Shown: positions 8,028 to 16,265 of the stretch, in pieces
Layout: the number at the start of each line of letters is the position of its first letter
How positions within the stretch are numbered: position 1 is the stretch's first letter
Assembly: GCF_001598555.1 (NCBI RefSeq)
Contig: NZ_BCZE01000071.1
Coordinates: 1 to 37,562, forward strand
DNA from: Novosphingobium rosa NBRC 15208
Lineage (GTDB): Bacteria; Pseudomonadota; Alphaproteobacteria; Sphingomonadales; Sphingomonadaceae
Length of the DNA stretch: 37,562 nt
Reading direction: 5' to 3'
Program-made: the position numbers and the translations under genes
The notes under the pieces: model-generated
Seen by the model: only the letters and a program-made list of their open reading frames with translations
What the model was told of the DNA's origin: nothing
Database searches by the model: none

Positions 8028-8795
8028 ATGTCGAGAACGAGCCGCCTTTTTGAACTCATCGCCATTCTGCGTGCACGCAGAATGGCAGTCACGGCGCTTG
8101 AACTGGCAAGCGAACTTGGTGTCTCGCAGCGGAGCATCTATCGAGATATCGAAACAATGCGCTCGCTAGGAGCGCCCATTGAGGGGGAAGCGGGCGTTGG
8201 CTATTGCCTGAGGCAGGGGTTCTTCCTTCCCGAGTTTGCCTTCTCACCCGACGAACTGGACGCGCTGACGCTGGGGCTGGCGTGGGTGCAGCAGCGGGCC
8301 GATCCTGCTTTGGCGCGCTCCAGTGAGAGCGCATTGGCGAAAATCCTGTCCGCGAGAAGCAATGCTGCCGAGACAGGCGGGGGGGCACCAGCGCTCGCGC
8401 CAGCTGCTTCGGCGTCAAGGCGTGTGGACCCGCCAGAGGCCGCTTTGTTGCGCGATGCCATCCGCCGGCAGCGCAAGGTAGACATTCGCTATGAGGACGC
8501 CCACGGCGCCTTGTCGGACCGCACCATCTGGCCGATCGCCATTGTCTATTTCGACGAGGTTCGCATCCTGGCGGCCTGGTGCGAACAACGATCGGCCTTC
8601 CGTCATTTCCGCATCGATCGTCTTAACCTGAAGGCGGTTTTGCAGGAGCGATACCCCGGGCGTCGCCAATCGGTCATGGTGCGCTGGCAGCAGCAGGATC
8701 GCGACTGGCGCTCGCTGCTGACAGTTTCTGACACGCAAACAGACTATGAGGTGCAGCACGCTTCCGAGCGAAGTGCCACATCGAAGGAAATTTGA
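8028..8795 (+). CDS. YafY/DeoR-like transcriptional regulator with WYL domain
   Basis: Cytoplasmic regulator of 255 residues. The N-terminus is a winged helix (SRTSRLFELIAILRARR, then TALELASELGVSQRSIYRDIETM, about residues 2-47), with the linker GVGYCLRQGFFLPEFAFSPDEL typical of YafY proteins. The second half holds a WYL-type ligand-sensing domain with RTIWPIAIVYFDEVRILAAW and FRHFRIDRL (about 165-205). The last 40 residues are unlike the family core. It is stop-to-start adjacent to the DUF1330-like gene and probably co-expressed with it. The start lies only 38 bp from the IS fragment, so its promoter may lie in or be altered by the element. Confidence 0.9.
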   Translation: MSRTSRLFELIAILRARRMAVTALELASELGVSQRSIYRDIETMRSLGAPIEGEAGVGYCLRQGFFLPEFAFSPDELDALTLGLAWVQQRADPALARSSESALAKILSARSNAAETGGGAPALAPAASASRRVDPPEAALLRDAIRRQRKVDIRYEDAHGALSDRTIWPIAIVYFDEVRILAAWCEQRSAFRHFRIDRLNLKAVLQERYPGRRQSVMVRWQQQDRDWRSLLTVSDTQTDYEVQHASERSATSKEI

Positions 8796-9167
8796 ATGGT
8801 TGCCCTGTCCCCTGTCGCCCTCGAAGCGTTCTTCGCCGAACCGGACGATGCCCCTGTCGTGATGCTCAACCTCATCCGCTTCCAGCCGGATGGCGGCCGT
8901 GATCGCTATCTGGACTATCTGGGTATGGCCAAGCCGATCCTAGAGCGCTTCGGGGCGAAGATCTTGTTCGGCGGCGATGGCCTTGCGGTCCTGACCGAAG
9001 GGCAAGCCGAGGAATGGGATGCCGTTGTACTCGTCCAGTATCCGCAACGCTCCACGTTCAGGGACATGGTCGCGGATCCGGACTATCAGGTCGCCTTCAA
9101 GGTCGGATCTTCGGCCATCGCGGACATCGTGCTGCAGCCGCTGAAGCATATCGGTGGACTGGTTTGA
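8796..9167 (+). CDS. DUF1330-like dimeric alpha-beta barrel protein
   Basis: A 123-residue soluble protein. PVVMLNLIRFQPDGGRDRYLDYL (about residues 19-41) and WDAVVLVQYPQRSTFRDMVADPDYQ (about 73-97) are the two repeating beta-alpha-beta units of the DUF1330/ferredoxin-like dimeric barrel family. Function is unknown for most members; some relatives are monooxygenase-like or stress-related. Its ATG directly follows the TGA of the WYL regulator with a GAAGGA ribosome site inside the upstream gene, so the pair is probably one transcript and the regulator may control it. Confidence 0.8.
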   Translation: MVALSPVALEAFFAEPDDAPVVMLNLIRFQPDGGRDRYLDYLGMAKPILERFGAKILFGGDGLAVLTEGQAEEWDAVVLVQYPQRSTFRDMVADPDYQVAFKVGSSAIADIVLQPLKHIGGLV

Positions 9168-9261
9168 GCGTTTCAGGCCGGAGCCAGCGTAAGGATGCTG
9201 GGCTCAGGCCCATTATTGGTCGCTGACGATGTAATTCAGGCTCCGCAAGGAGACTGAGCAT

Positions 9262-9994
9262 GAGCGCCTGTATTGGCTGACGGATGAGCAGATGGCGCGT
9301 CTGTCGCCCTATTTTTCCAAGAGCCCCGGCAAGCCCCGGGGAGATCACCGGCGGGTGTTGAGCGGGATCTGTTCGTCAATCGTAACGGCCTACGCTGGCG
9401 TGATGCTCCTAGGGAATACGGGCCACACAAGACATTGTACAACCGCTGGAAACGGTGGGGCGCGATGGGCGTGTTCACCCGGATGATGGAGGGACTGTCC
9501 GTCCAGAAGGCTGAGCCTCAACCTATCTCAAGGCCCACCGCACGGCTTCCAGCCTTGGCGTAGAAAGGGGGGGGCTTGGGTGCCTGATCGGGCGGACCAA
9601 GGGCGGCATGAAGACCAAACTTCATGCCGTCCCCGATGCCAACCACCGCCCTTTGAGCTTTTTTATCGCGGCAGGCCGGATCAGCGATTACACTGGTGCC
9701 GCGGCCTTGCTCGATGACCTCCCCAAGGCGCAGTGGATGCTGGCCGACCGGGGTTATGACGCCGCGTGGTTCCGGGATGCGCTCGAGCAAAAGGGCATCA
9801 AGCCCTATTCCGGGCCGGAAATCTCGCTCCATGCCCGTCAAATACGACAAGCGCCGATGCAAACGGCGCTTGCCGCATCGAAATCATGTTCGGCCACTTC
9901 AAGGACTGGCGCCGCGTCGCGACCCGCTACGATCGCTGCCCGACGGTCTTCTCCACCCTCCGCGCTGGCCGCCACCGTGCTCTTCTGGCTGTGA
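9262..9994 (+). pseudogene. IS5-group (IS427-like) transposase, frameshifted and deleted
   Basis: A decayed DDE transposase. The N-terminus YWLTDEQMARLSPYFSKS, then GKPRGDHRRVLSGI, is readable from 9271. A frameshift occurs near 9370. The text then continues in another frame as VNRNGLRWRD and YGPHKTLYNRWKRWGAMGVF. The segment expected between about 9500 and 9560 (the first catalytic Asp region) is shortened. A third stretch, GRTKGGMKTKLHAVPDANHRPLSFF through DLPKAQWMLADRGYDAAWFRDAL, is intact from about 9590 to 9800. Another shift near 9820 precedes the RIEIMFGHFKDWRRVATRYDRC end. The last frame stops at 9994. Not functional; it marks an old insertion. Confidence 0.88.
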
Positions 9995-10014
9995 TCAACG
10001 AGTCCTGGCCCTAA

Positions 10015-10255
10015 ATCCTTTTTCTCGCTCATCGTATCGATGGGCTTAGCTAAGACGAGATCGCAGAGCGCAACCTTGAGCTGCTTCCTGCGGGGAAGAC
10101 CTTACTGGCTGGCCAGCACCCTTGGAGAGCTGGCGGAAAACGGAATCCCGCGCTCAGGGTTGATGGTCGGGTTTGCTGTGGAAACCGGAGCGGCGGCTTT
10201 GAGAACCGATAAATATTATAGCTGACGTTGATTAAGATTGCCTGCGGGTGTGAGC
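10015..10255. other. Non-coding gap between IS remnant and GntR regulator
   Basis: About 240 bases after the end of the IS homology. No gene-like frame, tRNA or clear hairpin seen. AT content rises just before the GntR gene end (AAATATTATAGC near 10210), which could be part of its transcript end. Confidence 0.4.
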
Positions 10256-10939
10256 TTATTCCCCCCATCGAACCGCGATCTGGTTGGCGCGCTCGATCAT
10301 ACGGTGCATGTGTCGCTTGGCGATCACTTCGGCGGCATCGGCATCACCGGCCAGTATGGCCCGCGCTAGATCGAAATGGTCATCCAGATTGACCAGCAGT
10401 TGCTCCGTGGTCAGATCGCGGAAATATATCTCGTAGAGCATGGGAATGTTCACCTGATCCATCAGGTCGCCAATGTCGGTGATGCCCGACATGTCATTGA
10501 CGGCGCGGTGAAAGCGGCCATTGTCCTTGCGGTGCAGCATGGGGTCGCCGCGCTGGCGTTCCGCCACGATGTCGTCGATCAATTGTGCGACAATCTCGCG
10601 ATGCCCGGGCTGATCGATGCGTTCGGCGGCGGCGCGTGCGCCCAGCCCCGCGATCGCGCCGCGGATGCGAAGCATATCAGTCACCTCCTTGGAGGTCGGC
10701 CGCGACACCATCGCCCCCCGGTTGGGTTCGAAGCGGATGTAGCGATTGGCCTCCAGGCGGCGCAGCGCTTCGCGGATGCTGCCGCGCCCGACGCCGAATT
10801 GAGCGGCCAGATCGGCTTCGACCAGACGTTCCCCGGGGCGGTATTCTCCAAGGGTGATGCGCCGGGAAATTTCCTCCACCAGCGTCAGGGCCAGGGTGCC
10901 TCCGGTTTTTGGTGATTGTGCAAAGTCGCGATCGGTCAT
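10256..10939 (-). CDS. GntR-family regulator with FCD domain
   Basis: Regulator of 227 residues. The N-terminal winged helix reads LVEEISRRITLGEYRPGERLVEADLAAQFGVGRGSIREALRRLEA (about 21-65), the standard GntR pattern. The C-terminal all-helical FCD domain has the Asp/His set that usually binds a metal and an organic-acid ligand (KDNGRFHRAVND near 130-142, and later His in LDDHFDLA and AKRHMHRM). A GAGGGGAAA ribosome site precedes the start. It is divergent from the Rieske dioxygenase operon, and three similar palindromic sites lie in the shared gap. It is therefore the likely repressor of that operon, with an aromatic or aliphatic acid as inducer (inference). Confidence 0.93.
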   Translation of the reverse strand: MTDRDFAQSPKTGGTLALTLVEEISRRITLGEYRPGERLVEADLAAQFGVGRGSIREALRRLEANRYIRFEPNRGAMVSRPTSKEVTDMLRIRGAIAGLGARAAAERIDQPGHREIVAQLIDDIVAERQRGDPMLHRKDNGRFHRAVNDMSGITDIGDLMDQVNIPMLYEIYFRDLTTEQLLVNLDDHFDLARAILAGDADAAEVIAKRHMHRMIERANQIAVRWGE

Positions 10940-10971
10940 GATTTCCCCTCGTTATACGTCCTCTAGCCACT

Positions 10972-10982
10972 TTGTACGACAA
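10972..10982. promoter_or_regulatory. Operator-like site 1, TTGT-ACG-ACAA
   Basis: A TTGT/ACAA inverted repeat with a 3-base centre, a spacing and composition usual for FCD-type GntR operators. The longer run TGTACGACAATCT (10973-10985) is repeated exactly at 11014-11026. It lies closest to the GntR gene, suggesting autoregulation. Confidence 0.6.
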
Positions 10983-10997
10983 TCTCAACATTCGTCC

Positions 10998-11027
10998 TTG
11001 ACGCGAATCAAAGTGTACGACAATCTT
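10998..11027 (+). promoter_or_regulatory. Candidate promoter of the Rieske operon
   Basis: TTGACG at 10998-11003 is a good -35 match. AATCTT at 11022-11027, 18 bases on, is a weak -10. Operator-like site 2 sits between the two boxes, where a repressor would block polymerase. The placement is a proposal from sequence only. Confidence 0.35.
11013..11023. promoter_or_regulatory. Operator-like site 2, GTGT-ACG-ACAA
   Basis: Second copy of the GntR-type site, 41 bp centre to centre from site 1 and embedded in the 13-base repeat TGTACGACAATCT. One mismatch in the left arm relative to site 1. It overlaps the candidate promoter of the dioxygenase operon. Confidence 0.6.
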
Positions 11028-11076
11028 TCGCTCATGACGGCGATAATCGCGGATTAATGGCGATCGCTGAGCTATA

Positions 11077-11087
11077 TTGTGCGACAT
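11077..11087. promoter_or_regulatory. Operator-like site 3, TTGT-GCG-ACAT
   Basis: Third, slightly degenerate copy, 64 bp from site 2 and only a few bases before the ribosome site (AGGGGG, 11091-11096) of the dioxygenase alpha gene. A bound repressor here would block the start of the transcript. Confidence 0.5.
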
Positions 11088-11095
11088 TGTAGGGG

Positions 11096-12421
11096 GTGAC
11101 CTTGGCCATCGAACCATGGAAATGGGTCGATCGTGAGCATGGGCTTGTCGATCGCCGGATCTTCTCGGATCAGGAAATTTATGATGCGGAGATGGAGCGT
11201 ATCTTCCGCCGCACCTGGCTCGCCCTGGGCCATGAAAGCGAGATTGCCCAGCCCAACGACTTCTTCACCACCTGGATGGGCGCCGACCCCGTGATCGTCA
11301 CGCGCAGCGGAGATGGCATCAAGGTGCTGCTCAACATGTGCCGCCATCGCGGCGGCACTGTCTGCCGCACCGATCGCGGCAACGCCAAACTGTTCCTGTG
11401 CCCCTATCATGGCTGGTCCTATGGATCGAACGGCGCGCTCAAGGTCGTGCCGGGGCTGGAGACGGATTACCGTCACGGCATCGATCCGGCCGATTGGGGC
11501 CTGTTCGAAGCCCCTCGGGTCGCAACCTACAAGGGCCTGATCTTCGCCAGCTGGAACCCGGATGTGGAGCCGCTCGAGGAGTTCCTCGGCGACGCCACCT
11601 TCTATCTCGACTGCATCCTCGACCGTGTCGAGGGCGGCACGGAACTGGTCGGCGGCATGCGCCGCTGGATCATCCCGACCAATTGGAAGCATGCGGCCGA
11701 GAATTTCGTGGGCGACAGCTACCATGCCGCCGCGACGCACACCTCGATCATGCGCGTGCCGGGGCTGGAAGGCGCCGGGGGGCGCGTGAAGAAGCCCTTC
11801 GGATATCAGGCTGCGCTTCAGAACGGTCACGGCGTGGGCATGTGGCTGGCCGATGAGGAGGATGCCCGGGGCGGTTACGGCCATCTGGCCGGTGTCGACG
11901 ATTATCTTCAGACCATCGAGGATCAGTTGGTCACCAGGCTGGGTGAGTTGCGCGGCAAGCGCCTGACGCCTGTCCACGCCACGATCTTCCCCAACTTCTC
12001 GATCGAATTCCCCTTCGCCAGCCTGCACATCTGGCACCCGCGCGGGCCGCTCAAGACCGAGGTGCGCGATCTCACCCTGGTCGACAGGGCGATGCCGCCC
12101 GAGATCAAGGAGATGCTGCGCCGCCATTGCATGCTGCGTCAGGGCCCGGCGGGGACGTGGGAGCAGGACGACATGGATAACTGGTCGCAGACCACCTATT
12201 CCTCGCTCAGCCCGACCGGGCGCGGCCTGCTGGCCAACTATCAGATGGGCATGGGGCATGAGCACACCAGGCCCGACATTCCCGGTCGTCTCGACAACAA
12301 AAGCTCCGACATCAACCAGCGCAACATGTACACGCGCTGGGCCGAGTTGATGGCGATGGAGCCGCCGGCGCCTGCTCAGGTCGCCGCCGCGTGTCGCCCC
12401 GGCAAGGAGGCCGGCCAATGA
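11096..12421 (+). CDS. Rieske non-haem iron oxygenase, alpha (large) subunit
   Basis: Catalytic subunit of an aromatic-ring-hydroxylating dioxygenase of 441 residues, the usual length. The Rieske [2Fe-2S] ligands are C82, H84, C102 and H105 (CRH...CPYH). The mononuclear iron site is in NWKHAAENFVGDSYHAAATH, with D207 as the bridge and H210 and H215 as ligands; the third ligand is expected in the EQDD segment (356-359). Reaction: O2 insertion into a substrate using electrons from the ferredoxin, typically giving a cis-dihydrodiol. The start is GTG 11096 or TTG 11102; AGGGGG at 11091-11096 is better spaced for the TTG. The stop overlaps the beta-subunit start (ATGA). The substrate is not predictable here. 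Confidence 0.93.
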   Translation: MTLAIEPWKWVDREHGLVDRRIFSDQEIYDAEMERIFRRTWLALGHESEIAQPNDFFTTWMGADPVIVTRSGDGIKVLLNMCRHRGGTVCRTDRGNAKLFLCPYHGWSYGSNGALKVVPGLETDYRHGIDPADWGLFEAPRVATYKGLIFASWNPDVEPLEEFLGDATFYLDCILDRVEGGTELVGGMRRWIIPTNWKHAAENFVGDSYHAAATHTSIMRVPGLEGAGGRVKKPFGYQAALQNGHGVGMWLADEEDARGGYGHLAGVDDYLQTIEDQLVTRLGELRGKRLTPVHATIFPNFSIEFPFASLHIWHPRGPLKTEVRDLTLVDRAMPPEIKEMLRRHCMLRQGPAGTWEQDDMDNWSQTTYSSLSPTGRGLLANYQMGMGHEHTRPDIPGRLDNKSSDINQRNMYTRWAELMAMEPPAPAQVAAACRPGKEAGQ

Positions 12422-12942
12422 GCGCGGACTTTCTCGCCCGCCTGACGCTGGCTCATGAGGTGGAGCAGTTCCTGTATGAGGAAGCACGCCTGCTCGACAC
12501 ACAGGATTACCAAGGCTGGCTCGCCCTGCTGACCGATGACATCCATTATTGGGCGCCGGTGGTGGAAAGCCGCGAGGCACGCCACCGGGCCGGGCATTAC
12601 ATCGCCGCTACCGATGAATCGGCCTATTTCGACGACACGCGCGCCACGCTGGGCATGCGGGTCGCGCGTCTGGGCTTTCCAGGCGCCTGGGCTGAGGTGC
12701 CGCCATCGCGCATGTCGCGCCTGATCGCCAACATCCAGCCTGGGCCGGAGACCGCGGAGGGGATCGCGGTCCGCTCCACCTTCTTCCTCTATCGCTCGCG
12801 GCTCGAGGTGGAGGAAGACGTCTATCATGGCGCGCGCGAGGATGTGCTGCGCCGGGTCGACGGGCAGTTGCGCCTGGCGCGGCGCAAGATCGTCTTCGCC
12901 CAATCGGTGCTGACCGCCCGGAGCATTACAACTTTCCTTTAA
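12418..12942 (+). CDS. Ring-hydroxylating dioxygenase, beta (small) subunit
   Basis: Structural subunit of 174 residues with the cystatin/SnoaL-like fold of the alpha3-beta3 dioxygenases. Typical segments are VEQFLYEEARLLDTQDYQGWLALLTDDIHYWAPV (about 13-46), SRMSRLIANI and VRSTFFLYRSRLE (about 100-140), and the end VLRRVDGQLRLARRKIVF. ATG 12418 overlaps the alpha-subunit stop by four bases, implying translational coupling and fixed stoichiometry. The in-frame start at 12391 would extend it by nine residues inside the alpha gene and is less likely. Having a beta subunit separates this enzyme from the alpha-only O-demethylase type of Rieske oxygenase. Confidence 0.92.
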   Translation: MSADFLARLTLAHEVEQFLYEEARLLDTQDYQGWLALLTDDIHYWAPVVESREARHRAGHYIAATDESAYFDDTRATLGMRVARLGFPGAWAEVPPSRMSRLIANIQPGPETAEGIAVRSTFFLYRSRLEVEEDVYHGAREDVLRRVDGQLRLARRKIVFAQSVLTARSITTFL

Positions 12943-13002
12943 GAACAAGACAAAACGATCTTGCGGGAGAGATCGGAGACTATCAAGCAGAGGGCAATAA
13001 CA

Positions 13003-15345
13003 ATGAGGAACCTGTTTCACAGTCATAATGTTCGCCTGTCGTCCGGGGTTGCAATGACGACGGCGCTGGCCACCGCTTTCCTGGCCCCCGCTGTTGTGGT
13101 GACGCCAGCTTTCGCTGAAACCGCCACCCAGCCCGCCGCCGCGCCGGAGGCTGCCGTTGGCGAGATTGTCGTCACCGCGCAGCATCGCGAGGAAAACCTG
13201 CAGAAGGTCCCGATCGCGGTCACTGCGCTGGGGGGCGCCGCGTTGCGATCGATGGGGCTGAACCGTTCGACCGACATCGCCAAGCTGACGCCGGGTGTGT
13301 CGATCTCCGCCAGTTCGGGCGGCGAGAACGCGCAATATACGATGCGCGGCGTGACGCAGAACGACTATTCGCAAATCGCCGAGGGCCCCATCGCGGTCTA
13401 TCTCGACGACAGCTACATTCCCAATCTGCAAGGGCAGAACTTCGGCTTCTATGACATGGAGCGTGTCGAGGTGCTCAAGGGGCCGCAGGGCATCCTGTTC
13501 GGGCGCAATGCCACCGGCGGCCTCGTCAACTATGTCATCGCCAAGCCGACCGAGCATCTGAGCGGCTATGCCAATGCAACCTATGGCAGCTATGGCACGG
13601 CGCGCTTCGAGGGCGCATTGAGCGGCCCGTTGAGCGACACGCTGAGCGCGCGCGCGTCCTTCCTGTTCGACCGCAACGGCGATTACTGGCGCAATGTGGC
13701 CGGGCAGAGCACGACATCGACCGTGTCGCCCTGCTGTCATGACCTTGGGGAGAAGCGCAATCTGGCCGCGCGCCTCCAGCTTGAATACCGCCCCAACAGC
13801 GATCTTTCGATCCGCTTCATGGGCTCGATCAACCGCCAGCGCTATTCGAACGCGGCCTATGGCGAAATCGGCAGCCGCGCGGTCACCAATGCGGCGGGCA
13901 ATGTTACCAACACGGTCTTTGTCCCCACCGACGCGCTCGGTTTCACGCCGCCCGACATCGAAAAGCGGCAGATCGCCTCCGATCTGGCGCGCGACAATCA
14001 GGACTATTCCTACAGCAACGACGCCAACATCCATGTCGACTACAATCTGGGCGGCGGCACGCATCTGATCTCGATCACCAGCTATCGCCGCTTCTGGTCG
14101 CAGACGCTGTTCGATGCCGATGCCTCGCCCTCCAACTTCCTCAATTTCGGCAGCAAGGGCCACGCGCAGAACTGGTCGGAGGAATTGCGCCTTCAGGGGG
14201 CGAGCGACCGCGTGACCTGGAGCACCGGCCTGTATCTGCTCGACATCGTCTCGAACTTCAATGTCGGCCTGCAGGGGCCGGTGAACTCGCTCTATGCGGG
14301 GCTGTTCGGCGCGAGCGCCACGGGCATCGATACGGTGAACTTTGCCCATCTCAACGACCGCTCGGGCTCGCTCTTCGGCCAGATCGAATATAAGATTACG
14401 CCGACCCTGTCGCTGGTGGGCGGCCTGCGCGGTGTGCTGGAGCATCAGGACTTCGACTATTCGCAGGCGGCCTACACCAATCCCGATCCCTATGTCATCG
14501 ACACCAATCCGGCCCATTTCCTGTATTCGTTCAATCAGGACTATCACAACAGCCGCAGCGAAAGCCTGTGGTCCGGCAAGGCGCAGGTTGTCTGGTCGCC
14601 CGATCATGACACGATGTTTTACGCGGGCGTTAATCGCGGGGTGAAGAGCGGCAATTACAACGTGCTGCTCGCGGGCAACAATCTGAACAATTACACCGTA
14701 CCCTATGGCGCCGAAACGCTGATCGCTTACGAGGCCGGGGCGAAACTGACGTTCTGGGGCGGCAAGGCGCGCTTCAATGCGGCAGCCTATTATTATGATT
14801 ACAAGAACTATCAGGCCTATTCCTCACGCGGGCTGGTGACCTATGTGGTCAACAAGCCGGCGCGCAATTACGGCGTCGAAGGCAGCCTGACCCTCAAGCC
14901 GGTGCCCAATTTCCAGATCGACATGTCCGGCTCGCTGCTCAGTGCCAAGGTGAAGAATGTGCAGGTGTCGTCCGGGCTTCCCGAACAGACGGTGGACACG
15001 CCTTTTGCGCCGCACCAGCAGGCCGCGGTGGTGGCATCCTACACGCTGCCCGGCGCGCTGGCCAAGGGCGACATCATCCTGTCGGGCAACTATACCTATC
15101 AGTCGGGCACCTACACCAACAACCAGAACTTCTCGAACCAGTGGATCCCGGGCTATTCGCTCGTCGGTGCCTCGGTCCGCTGGCGTGACCAGACCGGCAA
15201 ATTCGACCTGAACTTCACCGCCAACAACATCTTCGACAAGCGCTATCTGGTGACGCTGGTCGATCTCACCTCGGTGTGCGGTTGCACCGAGGCGGCCTAT
15301 GGCACGCCGCAATGGTTCACCATCTCGGCGGGTTATCACTTCTAA
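13003..15345 (+). CDS. TonB-dependent receptor of the dioxygenase operon
   Basis: Outer-membrane receptor of 780 residues. The signal peptide ends near TPAFA at about residue 38. A TonB-box-like stretch (GEIVVTAQHREE) follows. The plug contains YTMRGVTQNDYSQ and VERVEVLKGPQGILFGRNATGG, and the barrel ends in Phe (ISAGYHF), the normal C-terminal aromatic. ATG 13003 is chosen over the in-frame TTG at 12961 because it has AGAGGG at a good distance and starts the signal peptide. It lies 60 bp after the beta subunit on the same strand, with six more catabolic genes after it. It presumably takes up the operon's substrate or a conjugate of it. This is the only transporter in the operon. Confidence 0.93.
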   Translation: MRNLFHSHNVRLSSGVAMTTALATAFLAPAVVVTPAFAETATQPAAAPEAAVGEIVVTAQHREENLQKVPIAVTALGGAALRSMGLNRSTDIAKLTPGVSISASSGGENAQYTMRGVTQNDYSQIAEGPIAVYLDDSYIPNLQGQNFGFYDMERVEVLKGPQGILFGRNATGGLVNYVIAKPTEHLSGYANATYGSYGTARFEGALSGPLSDTLSARASFLFDRNGDYWRNVAGQSTTSTVSPCCHDLGEKRNLAARLQLEYRPNSDLSIRFMGSINRQRYSNAAYGEIGSRAVTNAAGNVTNTVFVPTDALGFTPPDIEKRQIASDLARDNQDYSYSNDANIHVDYNLGGGTHLISITSYRRFWSQTLFDADASPSNFLNFGSKGHAQNWSEELRLQGASDRVTWSTGLYLLDIVSNFNVGLQGPVNSLYAGLFGASATGIDTVNFAHLNDRSGSLFGQIEYKITPTLSLVGGLRGVLEHQDFDYSQAAYTNPDPYVIDTNPAHFLYSFNQDYHNSRSESLWSGKAQVVWSPDHDTMFYAGVNRGVKSGNYNVLLAGNNLNNYTVPYGAETLIAYEAGAKLTFWGGKARFNAAAYYYDYKNYQAYSSRGLVTYVVNKPARNYGVEGSLTLKPVPNFQIDMSGSLLSAKVKNVQVSSGLPEQTVDTPFAPHQQAAVVASYTLPGALAKGDIILSGNYTYQSGTYTNNQNFSNQWIPGYSLVGASVRWRDQTGKFDLNFTANNIFDKRYLVTLVDLTSVCGCTEAAYGTPQWFTISAGYHF

Positions 15346-15391
15346 GCCCTACGCCGGACATCCGATACCGCCCGCGGGTCGCAGCGGGCAA

Positions 15392-15439
15392 GGCTCTGCC
15401 GGAAGGCTGCCGCAGGAGGGTAAGCACTCCGGCAGAGCC
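15392..15439 (+). other. Perfect 12-bp inverted repeat between receptor and hydrolase genes
   Basis: GGCTCTGCCGGA at 15392-15403 and TCCGGCAGAGCC at 15428-15439 are exact reverse complements around a 24-base loop. Located 47 bp after the receptor stop and 30 bp before the hydrolase start. No T-run follows. It could be a partial terminator or an RNA-processing/stability element. Confidence 0.6.
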
Positions 15440-15469
15440 ACCTGACCACCGATCAAGAGGAGTACACGC

Positions 15470-16258
15470 ATGGCCGGTTTCGCACGCTATCTTGAGAAAG
15501 GCACCGGTCCAGCGGTGATTTTCAACCATGGCACGCTGATGGATGCCACGATGTTCGCGCCGCAAATGGATTATCTGGCGGCCAAAGGCTACCGGGTGAT
15601 CGCCCAGAACAGCCGTGCCCTGCTCGAAGAGGTGCCCGCCGCGCACAGCCTCGACGATCTGGCCGCCGATACGCTGCGTCTGGCCGACGATCTGGGGCTG
15701 GAGCATTTCGTCGCCGCAGGCATGTCGGTGGGGGCCTTCTCGACGATCAATTTCGCGCTCAACTATCCCGACCGCTGCAAGGCGGCGATCTTCATCGACA
15801 CGATGGCGGTGGACTATCCCGATGCGGAAAAGGAAGCGTTTCGCGCCAAGTTCGACGAGTTGAACGTCGATGGCCCGGTCTCGCGCGCGGTTGCCGAATG
15901 GTCGGCCCCCTTCTGCTTCGGCAAGACGACCTATGCCAACAACATGGCGCTGGTGCAGCACTGGATCGACCGCTGGGCCACGCTGATCCCGGCCCGCGCC
16001 GTATGGGCGCAGAGCACCAGCTGGACGCATAAGGCCGATTACACCCCGCGCCTCAAGGAGATTGCCTGCCCGGTGCTGATGCTGCATGGCGAGGAGGATG
16101 TGCCGCTGCCGCTCGAACGTGTGCTCTCGATGGTGATGGAGATCCCCGACCTGACGATGCACAAATTCGCGAGGGTCGGCCACACCGCCAATCTTGAGGC
16201 CCCCGATCTTGCCAATCGCGCGATCGGTAACTTTCTCGACCGCATTCACGGAAGGTAA
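15470..16258 (+). CDS. Alpha/beta-hydrolase-fold enzyme
   Basis: Cytoplasmic hydrolase of 262 residues with no signal peptide. The catalytic triad is visible: nucleophile S86 in GMSVGA, acid D210 in HGEEDVPLP, and H238 in GHTANLEAP. The oxyanion loop is FNHGTLMDATMF (about 18-29). The fold resembles the MhpC/PcaD group that acts on C-C or lactone/ester bonds in aromatic pathways, but specificity cannot be read. An AAGAGGAG ribosome site precedes ATG 15470. It lies 7 bp before the first SDR gene. In the operon it may hydrolyse an ester or lactone intermediate (inference). Confidence 0.88.
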   Translation: MAGFARYLEKGTGPAVIFNHGTLMDATMFAPQMDYLAAKGYRVIAQNSRALLEEVPAAHSLDDLAADTLRLADDLGLEHFVAAGMSVGAFSTINFALNYPDRCKAAIFIDTMAVDYPDAEKEAFRAKFDELNVDGPVSRAVAEWSAPFCFGKTTYANNMALVQHWIDRWATLIPARAVWAQSTSWTHKADYTPRLKEIACPVLMLHGEEDVPLPLERVLSMVMEIPDLTMHKFARVGHTANLEAPDLANRAIGNFLDRIHGR

Positions 16259-16265
16259 GCCAGCC

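Noticed and set aside
11072..12580. 502-residue open frame on the minus strand
   Set aside because: Antisense to the Rieske alpha subunit with its intact iron-ligand motifs; no protein features of its own.
12376..14607. 743-residue open frame on the minus strand
   Set aside because: It runs antisense across the dioxygenase beta gene and TonB receptor, both well supported. Its Arg/Ala/Gly/His-rich composition with no domain is typical of a GC-rich shadow frame.
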